64,000 bases of DNA from Catellatospora tritici. GTDB lineage: Bacteria > Actinomycetota > Actinomycetes > Mycobacteriales > Micromonosporaceae. The translations under genes were made by a program, and so were the position numbers. How positions within the stretch are numbered: the stretch's first letter is position 1; the number at the start of each line of letters is the position of its first letter. The stretch covers positions 1,969-65,968 of the forward strand of contig NZ_JAHRCY010000032.1 of NCBI RefSeq assembly GCF_019083965.1. The letters are read 5' to 3'. Of this stretch, positions 1 through 6,700 are shown piece by piece. The notes under the pieces are model-generated. The model was not told where the DNA came from. It saw only the letters and a program-made list of their open reading frames with translations, and searched no databases.

Positions 1-22
1 GCGGGCGCCCCCGGGGCCTGGG

Positions 23-82
23 GCCGGTGGCCTCACACGTGTGGGGTCGTGCGCACGACCCCACACGTGTGAGGCCACCGGC
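23..82. repeat. 60-bp perfect palindrome
   Basis: Two 30-bp arms meet with no loop between 52 and 53 and pair without a mismatch; each arm contains ACACGTGT. It lies in front of the HTH gene. As RNA it would form a very stable hairpin, so it may end an upstream transcript, or be a dispersed palindromic element. There is no T-tract on either side. Confidence 0.8.
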
Positions 83-170
83 GAAACGTGTCCGGGCGGC
101 CCGCACGATCCGACCCGGCCGCGGGCGCTCGGGGAGGCGGCCGCGAGATGTGACGGCTATGGTTACCGCC

Positions 171-893
171 ATGTCCGACGCGCCGGGCTTCGGCGTACTG
201 CTGCAGCGGTTGCTGGACAACCGCGGCCTGTATGCCGACCACCTCGCCCGCCTGCCCGATCTCGACCGCGACGAACTGGAGCTGCTGCTGCGCGGCTCGC
301 TGGAGCCGCACCCGGTGCTGTTGCGTACCCTGGCCACCGCGCTCGCCCTGCGCCCGGCCGACCTGTTCGCGGCGTCCGGCTGGCCGGTGCCGGTCGAGCT
401 GCGTCCGGTCGCGCCACAGGCCCGGCCGCAGGTGACCGAGCTGGTGCTGCTGGCACGCGGTTGCGAGCCCGCCGAGCTGCTGCGGCTGCGCCGCTTCGCC
501 CGCTCGCTGTGGCCCACCCAGCCCGAACCACCCGCCGCGGCCGACGATCTCGTCACCGGTAACGGCTTCGGCGCGCTGCTCGGGGCGCTGCTGGCCAACC
601 GCAACCTGTCCACCCCCGGCCTCGCCGCGATCACAGGTTTGACCGAGGGCGCGCTCACCCGCCTCCTGACCGGCGACCGCACCCCCGCCCCCGACCAGCT
701 CACCGCCCTGGCCGAAGCCCTCGACCTGCGCGTCGACGACCTGTTCGCGCTGGCTGGAGCGGCCCTGCCGGAGTCGGGCCTGACCTACGCGTACCCGGTC
801 CGGCCCCACCTGGGCGGGCTCGTCGGCGACCTCGTCCCACTCCCCGCCACCCGCATCGACTGGGTCCTCGCCCAAGCCCACAACCCGAGGTAA
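171..893 (+). CDS. Protein with two HTH-like repeats (putative DNA-binding protein)
   Basis: A 240-residue protein made of two similar halves. Residues about 5-70 and about 130-195 each read as a small helical XRE-like domain (GFGVLLQRLLDNRGL... and GFGALLGALLANRNLS...), each ending with a ...ALRPADLFA / ...DLRVDDLFAL segment typical of the last helix of XRE domains. The second copy is the better HTH match (LSTPGLAAITGLTEGALTRLL). The first lacks a clear recognition helix and may be degenerate. The ATG at 171 is preferred over the in-frame ATG at 159. An in-frame GTG at 27 lies inside the 60-bp palindrome and is unlikely to be used. No ligand-binding domain is seen. The target is unknown. Confidence 0.7.
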   Translation: MSDAPGFGVLLQRLLDNRGLYADHLARLPDLDRDELELLLRGSLEPHPVLLRTLATALALRPADLFAASGWPVPVELRPVAPQARPQVTELVLLARGCEPAELLRLRRFARSLWPTQPEPPAAADDLVTGNGFGALLGALLANRNLSTPGLAAITGLTEGALTRLLTGDRTPAPDQLTALAEALDLRVDDLFALAGAALPESGLTYAYPVRPHLGGLVGDLVPLPATRIDWVLAQAHNPR

Positions 894-941
894 GGAAGGG
901 CCCCTTCTTATCGCTTTCCGAGGTGGAAGGGCCCCTTCTTA
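894..941. terminator. Two copies of a GGAAGGGGCCCTT-type palindrome (likely bidirectional terminator)
   Basis: The motif GGAAGGGCCCCTTCTTA occurs at 894-910 and 925-941. It starts directly after the stop of the HTH gene and supplies the stop codon of the convergent DinB-like gene. Each copy is self-complementary around GGGCCC. Related copies lie at 2784-2834. The position between convergent genes fits a terminator. Confidence 0.55.
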
Positions 942-1490
942 ACCGCGCAGGCGGTGGGCGTCCGCGGCGGTGGCGCGGTAGAGGTCGCGCATCAGGCCGA
1001 TCTCGCCGCCGTGGTGCATGACCTCGCGGTTGAGGTGCACGATCAGGGCGGCCATGGGCTCACGCGCGTACGGCCCGCCCTTGGCGCCCAGCGGCTGGGC
1101 CAGCCCTTCGCCGTCCAGCGCCGAGATCACGTCGAACCAGGCTCGATAGGTCTGCTCCAGGTAGGCCACGCCCTCGGCGGCGGTGCCGGGCAGGTCCACA
1201 GCGGGTGCCGGACCGTCGAAGAACAGCGCGGTGCGCTCGGCGAAGCAGCCGATCGCGAGGTGCGTCATCCGCCAGGCGATCGTGGTGACCGGCGGGGGAG
1301 AGGGCTCCGGCCAGCCGCCGTCGGCGCGCAGGCCACCGCCGTCCTCAGCCGGGCGCAGCGTCCAGCAGTCCGTGACGGGCTCCCACAGGTACTCCTCGTC
1401 GGTGAGCCCGGCCAGTCGTGGCCACAGGTGCACGTCCCAGTAGAACCCGAGCTGCCCGATGATCAAATCGCCCCACGCGACCTCCGCCAT
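939..1490 (-). CDS. DinB-like four-helix protein
   Basis: A 183-residue protein of the DinB/YfiT-like helical-bundle superfamily, whose members include metal-dependent thiol transferases and many uncharacterised proteins. Support: an N-terminal QLGFYWDVHLWPRL helix, a central MTHLAIGCFAERTALFF segment and a C-terminal HLNREVMHHGGEIGLMRDLY helix. The His residues fall where this fold usually carries its metal ligands (inference). The ATG at 1490 is the first Met giving the usual length. It lies 38 bp downstream of the dihydrouridine synthase gene on the same strand, so the two may be co-transcribed. Its stop codon is inside a palindromic repeat. Substrate unknown. Confidence 0.8.
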   Translation of the reverse strand: MAEVAWGDLIIGQLGFYWDVHLWPRLAGLTDEEYLWEPVTDCWTLRPAEDGGGLRADGGWPEPSPPPVTTIAWRMTHLAIGCFAERTALFFDGPAPAVDLPGTAAEGVAYLEQTYRAWFDVISALDGEGLAQPLGAKGGPYAREPMAALIVHLNREVMHHGGEIGLMRDLYRATAADAHRLRG

Positions 1491-1528
1491 GCCCGCAGTC
1501 TCGCACCCCGGGTGGGGCCGGGGGTGGC

Positions 1529-2650
1529 TCAGCCGCCGGAGTCGTCGTGTTCGGCGTCCTCGGGGACGGCGGAGCTGTCGCGGTCGTCCAGCCAGCCGTA
1601 CGGCAGCACGACCCTGGCCGGGGAGTTGGTGCGTCCGCGCGGCTGCCCAAGGTTGGCCACCGGGAACGGCTCGTCGTGCTCCAGCTTGCCCAGCAGGTCG
1701 TCGAGTTCCATCAGCGACGACGACATGGCCATCGCCTGGCGCAGCTGCGACCCGACCGGGAAGCCCTTGAGATACCAGGCCACGTGCTTGCGGAAGTCGG
1801 TGACCGCCTCGCGCTCTGCCCCCCACCACCGCACCAGCAGCTCGGCGTGGCGACGCATGACCTGGGCGACCTCGCCCAGGGTCGGCATGACCCGTTCGGG
1901 ACGCCCGGCGAACGCGGCGGCCAGGTCGGCGAACAGCCACGGGCGGCCGAGGCAGCCGCGGCCCACCACGACGCCGTCGCAGCCGGTCTCGCGGACCATG
2001 CGCAGCGCGTCGTCGGCCTCCCAGATGTCGCCGTTGCCGAGCACCGGCACGTCGAGGGCCTGCTTGAGCAGGGCGATGGACTCCCAGTCGGCCTCGCCGG
2101 AGTAGCGCTGGGCGGCCGTGCGAGCGTGCAGGGCGACCCAGGCCACCCCCGCGTCCTGGGCGATCTTCCCCGCCTCCAGGTACGTCAGGTGGTCGTCGTC
2201 GATACCCTTGCGCATCTTGATCGTCACCGGGATGCCCGCGGGGGCGGCGGTGTCGACGGCGGCCTTGACGATCGCCCCGAACAGATTGCGCTTCCAGGGG
2301 ATGGCCGAGCCGCCGCCCTTGCTGGTGATCTTCTTGACGCTGCAGCCGAAGTTGAGGTCGATGTGATCGGCCAGGTTCTCCTCGACGACGCGACGCACCG
2401 CCTTGGCGGTGATCACCGGGTCGACACCGTATAGCTGCATGCTGCGAGGGTTCTCGTCCGGCCCGAACTCGATCATCTTGTCGGTCTTCGGGTTCCGGAC
2501 GGCCAGCGCCACGGTCGTGATCATCTCGCACACGTAGATGCCCGCACCCTGCTCGCGGCAGAGCTGGCGGAACGCCACATTGGTGATCCCGGCCATGGGT
2601 GCGAGCACCACCGGCGGGTCCACCGGGAACGTTGCGAGCTGCAGAGTCAC
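1529..2650 (-). CDS. dusB: tRNA-dihydrouridine synthase (DusB family)
   Basis: An FMN-dependent enzyme that reduces uridines in the tRNA D-loop; cytoplasmic. It is 373 residues long from a GTG at 2650 (VTLQLATFPVDPPVVLAPMAGITN). The TIM-barrel signatures are clear: APMAGITN near residue 17, the catalytic-Cys motif LNFGCSVKKITSKGGGSA, IKMRKG, the active-site region ALHARTAAQRYSG, GNGDIW, and the FMN phosphate-binding GVVVGRGCLGRPWLF. The C-terminal helical domain is present. The order and length match bacterial DusB. It is transcribed towards the DinB-like gene. The ribosome-binding site is weak, so the GTG start rests mainly on the conserved N-terminal strand. Confidence 0.93.
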   Translation of the reverse strand: MTLQLATFPVDPPVVLAPMAGITNVAFRQLCREQGAGIYVCEMITTVALAVRNPKTDKMIEFGPDENPRSMQLYGVDPVITAKAVRRVVEENLADHIDLNFGCSVKKITSKGGGSAIPWKRNLFGAIVKAAVDTAAPAGIPVTIKMRKGIDDDHLTYLEAGKIAQDAGVAWVALHARTAAQRYSGEADWESIALLKQALDVPVLGNGDIWEADDALRMVRETGCDGVVVGRGCLGRPWLFADLAAAFAGRPERVMPTLGEVAQVMRRHAELLVRWWGAEREAVTDFRKHVAWYLKGFPVGSQLRQAMAMSSSLMELDDLLGKLEHDEPFPVANLGQPRGRTNSPARVVLPYGWLDDRDSSAVPEDAEHDDSGG

Positions 2651-2783
2651 GCCGTCAAGAATCCCACACGGTGGCGGTGTCCCCACAGACGTGTGCCCCA
2701 CCCCACCCTGGCACGGGCGGGATGGGGCACCCGGTCCAGCCGGGTCGGCGATGGCGCGGCCAAGGCCCCCGCATCGGCCGCGG

Positions 2784-2834
2784 TTAGGAAGGGCCCCTTC
2801 TACCTCGTATTCCGATAAGAAGGGGCCCTTCCTT
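2784..2834. terminator. Inverted pair of GGAAGGGGCCCTT repeats (hairpin)
   Basis: TTAGGAAGGGCCCCTTCTA (2784-2802) faces TAAGAAGGGGCCCTTCCTT (2816-2834) across a 13-nt loop, giving a long near-perfect stem. It lies 34 bp past the stop of the minus-strand YceI gene and is the same element as at 894-941. A terminator for the YceI transcript is the simplest reading. Confidence 0.6.
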
Positions 2835-2868
2835 CGCTCGGGGCCCGGCTGCGGGTCGCGCGAGGAGA

Positions 2869-3432
2869 TCAGGCGTTCTTGATCGCGGAGATCTCGAACT
2901 CCAGGGTGATCTTGTCGCTGACCAGGACACCGCCGGTCTCCAGGGCCGCATTCCAGGTCACGTTCCAGTCCTTGCGGTTGATCGCGACAGAGCCCTCGAA
3001 GCCGATCCGGTGGTTGCCGAACGGGTCCTTGGCCGCGCCCTGGTACTCGAAGTCGATGGTCACCGGCTTGGTGACGTCCTTGATGGTGAGGTCGCCGGTC
3101 ACCTGGAAGGTCTCGGCGCCGGTCTGCTTGACCGCGGTCGAGGCGAAGGTGATCGTCGGGTACTTCTCCATGTCGAGGAAGTCGTTGCTGCGCAGGTGGC
3201 CGTCGCGCTGCTCGTTGCGGGTGTCGATGCTGGCGGCCTGGATGGTGACCTTGACGTGCGACTTGCTGACGTCGTTGCCGTCGAGGTAGCCGCCGCCGTC
3301 GAACTCGTTGAAGGCACCGCGGACCTTGGTGACCATGGCGTGCCGGGCCACGAAGCCGATGGTGCTGTGCGCCACGTCCAGCGTGTAGGTGCCGGTCAGT
3401 TCCGCCAGGGTCGGGCTGGTCGTCGTGCTCAT
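2869..3432 (-). CDS. YceI family protein
   Basis: A 187-residue lipocalin-like beta-barrel of the YceI family, which binds isoprenoid-type lipids. Support: GTYTLDVAHSTIGFVARH at the N terminus, RNEQRDGHLRSNDFLD, KYPTITF, and the C-terminal KITLEFEISA strand. No signal peptide is visible, so it is probably cytoplasmic, as for many actinobacterial members. Two ATGs lie in tandem (3435 and 3432). AAGGAG is 3 nt from the first and 6 nt from the second, so the second is chosen. Its upstream region carries three TTGA/TCAA-type inverted repeats, the pattern bound by MarR regulators. Monocistronic; transcription ends at the 2784-2834 hairpin. Confidence 0.9.
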   Translation of the reverse strand: MSTTTSPTLAELTGTYTLDVAHSTIGFVARHAMVTKVRGAFNEFDGGGYLDGNDVSKSHVKVTIQAASIDTRNEQRDGHLRSNDFLDMEKYPTITFASTAVKQTGAETFQVTGDLTIKDVTKPVTIDFEYQGAAKDPFGNHRIGFEGSVAINRKDWNVTWNAALETGGVLVSDKITLEFEISAIKNA

Positions 3433-3463
3433 CATGTACTCCTTCAGCAGGCATTTCTTGGTC

Positions 3464-3514
3464 GTTGATTGTTCAACTACCGCTACAGCCTACTCAATGT
3501 CATTGAAGGTTCAA
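3464..3514 (-). promoter_or_regulatory. Cluster of MarR-like operator palindromes upstream of the YceI gene
   Basis: Three inverted repeats stand within 51 bp: GTTGATTGTTCAAC (3464-3477), TCAATGTCATTGA (3494-3506) and TTGAAGGTTCAA (3503-3514), the last two overlapping. TTGAN2-4TCAA palindromes are typical of MarR-family sites. No marR gene is in the window next to it. Regulation by a MarR protein is inference. Confidence 0.5.
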
Positions 3515-3641
3515 CTATTCCGCGCCTTCGCGGGTATGTGACCTGCGCCACTTTACCCTCCAGCATTTCCGGCATGCCGGATTCGTGCCGCGGGCCGGTT
3601 TCGTGGTCTCGGGGGTCCGGGTGTGCCATCCACTGTGGAGG

Positions 3642-3695
3642 GCGTGCAAATTTCCGAACTCTCATTGACAAGAGTTGCTGTATGCGTGCAAATTT
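3642..3695 (+). promoter_or_regulatory. Putative promoter with 42-bp-spaced direct repeats before the ThuA giant gene
   Basis: The 12-mer GCGTGCAAATTT occurs at 3642-3653 and 3684-3695, exactly 42 bp apart, on one face of the helix. Between them is a perfect TTGACA (3665-3670). An 18-bp spacer leads to CAAATT inside the second repeat, a poor -10. The arrangement suggests a regulator binding both repeats around a promoter. The rest of 3515-3787 shows nothing else clear. Confidence 0.4.
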
Positions 3696-3787
3696 GTCAC
3701 TACTTCGAAACACCGGCGCTACAAACCCCCTCCGGGGCCGCTCACCCGAAGGGTCTTCCCACGTCCCGCAACGACGAGGAGACTCTC

Positions 3788-6700
3788 GTGTTCCGCGCCC
3801 GTCCCGCGCGTCCGTCCCTACGCGCAGCGTTGCTGCGCGTCCTCACCGTCGCCGCATTAGCCCTGACCGGGCTGGTCGGCCTGCCCGCTGCAGCCCACGC
3901 GGCCAACTACAACGTGCTGGTCTTCTCCAAGACCGCCGGGTTCCGGCACGACTCGATCGCGGCGGGCGTCACCGCCATTCAGCAGCTCGGGGCCGCCAAC
4001 GGGTTCACCGTGGAGGCCACCGAGGACGCCGCCGCGTTCACCGACGCCAACCTGGCCCGCTTCGCCACGGTGGTGTTCCTGTCCACCACCGGCGACATCC
4101 TCGACGCCAACCAGCAGGCCGCGTTCGAGCGCTACATCCGCGCCGGCGGCGGCTACGCGGGCGTGCACGCCGCCTCCGACACCGAGTACGGCTGGGCCTG
4201 GTACGGCAACCTCGTCGGCGCCTACTTCTCCAGCCACCCCGCGGTGCAGAACGCCACCGTGAAGGTCGAGGACCCGGCGCACCCGTCGACCGCCTCGCTG
4301 CCCGCGAAGTGGACCCGCTCCGACGAGTGGTACGCCTTCCAGAGCAACCCGCGCTCGCGCGTACACGTGCTGGCCAGCCTGGACGAGCGCAGCTACACGC
4401 CGGGCACCGCGACCATGGGTGCCGACCACCCGATCGCCTGGTGCCAGAACTACGACGGCGGCCGCTCCTGGTACACGGCCGCGGGCCACGACGCGGCCGC
4501 GTTCAGCGACACCGCGTTCCGGGCGCATCTGCTCGGCGGCATCCAGACCACCGCCAACGCGGTCAGCGCCGACTGCGGCGCCACCCGCGACGCGGGCTTC
4601 TCCAAGGTCACCCTGGACAGCAACACCAGCAACCCGATGGAGCTCGACGTCGCCGCCGACGGCCGCGTCTTCTACATCGAGCGCGACGGCCGGGTGCAGA
4701 TCATCAAGCCCACCACCGGCACCACGGTCACCGCGCTGACCCTGCCGGTCTTCAACGGCAACGAGGACGGCCTGCTCGGCATGCGGCTGGACCCGTCGTT
4801 CGCCACCAACGGCTGGATCTACCTCTACTACTCGCCGTCCACCGGCAGCACCCGCAACCAGGTGTCGCGGTTCACGGTCTCCGGCGACACCATCGACCCG
4901 GCCACCGAGAAGGTGCTGCTGCAGGTCACCACGCAGCGCAACACCTGCTGCCACCAGGGCGGCTCGATGACGTTCGACACCGCGGGCAACCTGTACCTAG
5001 CCACCGGCGACAACACCAACCCGTTCGAGTCCGACGGGTTCGCCCCGCTGGACGAGCGGGCCGGGCGGCAGGACTACGACTCGCAGCGGACCGCGGCCAA
5101 CACCAACGACCTGCGCGGCAAGATCCTGCGGATCAGGCCGCAGGCCGACGGCACGTACACGGTGCCGTCGGGGAACCTGTTCGCGCCCGGCACCGCGCAG
5201 ACCCGCGCCGAGATCTACGCGATGGGCTTCCGCAATCCGTTCCGGATCGGCATCGACAAGGCCACCAACACGCTGTACGTCGCCGACTACGGTCCCGACG
5301 CGGGCGCCGCCAACGCCAGCCGCGGCCCCGAGGGCACGGTGGAGTGGAACATCATCGGCTCGGCGGGCAACTACGGCTGGCCGTACTGCGTGGGCAACAA
5401 CTACGCCTACGTGGACTACACGTTCCCGTCCGGGCCGAGCAACGGCGCCTACAACTGCGCGGCGCCGGTGAACAACTCGCCCAACAACACCGGCCTGACC
5501 AACCTGCCCGCCGCGCGGGCCGCCACGGTCGACTACGACTACGGCGGCAACCCGCTGTTCCCGGAGATCGGGGGCGGCGGCGCGCCGATGGCCGGTCCGG
5601 TGTACCGGTACAACGCCGCGCTGGTGTCGGACCGCAAGTGGCCCGCGTACTACGACGGCAAGGCGCTGTTCGGCGAGTGGAACCAGAACAAGCTCTACAC
5701 CATGCAGGTCACCCCGGACGGCAGGTCGCTGGTCGACATCAACAACCTGTTCCCGTCGCTGAGCTTCCTGCGTCCGATGGACCTGGAGTTCGGGCCCGAC
5801 GGGGCGATGTACCTGATCGAGTGGGGCACCGGCTTCGGTGGCAACAACGCCGACTCGGGCATCTACCGCATCGACTACAACTCCGGCGACCGGTCCCCGA
5901 TCGCGGTCGCGTCCGGCACCCCGACCTCGGGGCCGACGCCGCTGACCGTGCAGTTCTCCAGCGCGGGCTCGCGTGACCCGGACGGGCAGGCGATCACCTA
6001 CTCGTGGGCGTTCGGCGACGGGCAGACCTCGACGGCGGCCAACCCGTCGCACACGTACGGCACGGCGGGCAACTACACCGCGCAGCTGACCGTACGCGAC
6101 CCGGGCGGCAAGACCGGCGTGGCCAACGTGCCGATCGCGGTGGGCAACACCGCGCCGACGGTCAACCTGACCACCCCGGTCGAGGGCGGCTTCTTCACCT
6201 GGGGCGACCAGGTCCGCTTCACCGTCACCGTGACCGACCCCGAGGACGGCACGATCGACTGCTCGCGGGTCACCGTGCAGTACTACCTCGGTCATGACGA
6301 GCACGCGCACCCGATGCAGACCTACACCGGCTGCTCGGGCATCGTGCAGACCTCGCTGGGCTCCGGCCACGGCGACGACGCCAACACCTTCGGCGTGATC
6401 GAGGCGACCTACACCGACAAGGGCGGCCCCGGCGGGGTCGGCGCGCAGACCGGCCGGTCGACCCGGGTGCTGCAGCCCAAGCACAAGCAGGCCGAGTTCT
6501 TCAACACCACCGGTCGGGCGCCCAGCGGCATCGGCGGCGGCGACCCCGGCGTGCAGCGGGAGACCACCTCCGACACGGCGGGCGGGTTCCAGAACCTCGG
6601 CTTCATCGAGGACGGCGACTTCTGGTCGTACACCCCGGTGAACCTGACCAACATCGACTCGGTGCGTGTGCGGGTGGCCTCACCGGGCTCGGGCGGCCGG

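Noticed and set aside
27..170. N-terminal extension of the HTH protein from the GTG at 27
   Set aside because: The start lies in the 60-bp palindrome, and the extension is Arg-rich with no fold.
33..881. 282-codon minus-strand ORF opposite the HTH gene
   Set aside because: It mirrors the plus-strand gene, is Gln/Gly/Arg-rich, has no motif, and is a by-product of high GC.
2692..2730. GTGCCCCA/TGGGGCAC inverted repeat as terminator or operator
   Set aside because: Short 8-bp arms with a long loop, and no relation to a stop or start codon.
4997..6484. 495-codon minus-strand ORF inside the ThuA gene
   Set aside because: Composition is Arg/Val/Gly-rich shadow sequence; the plus strand has clear domains.
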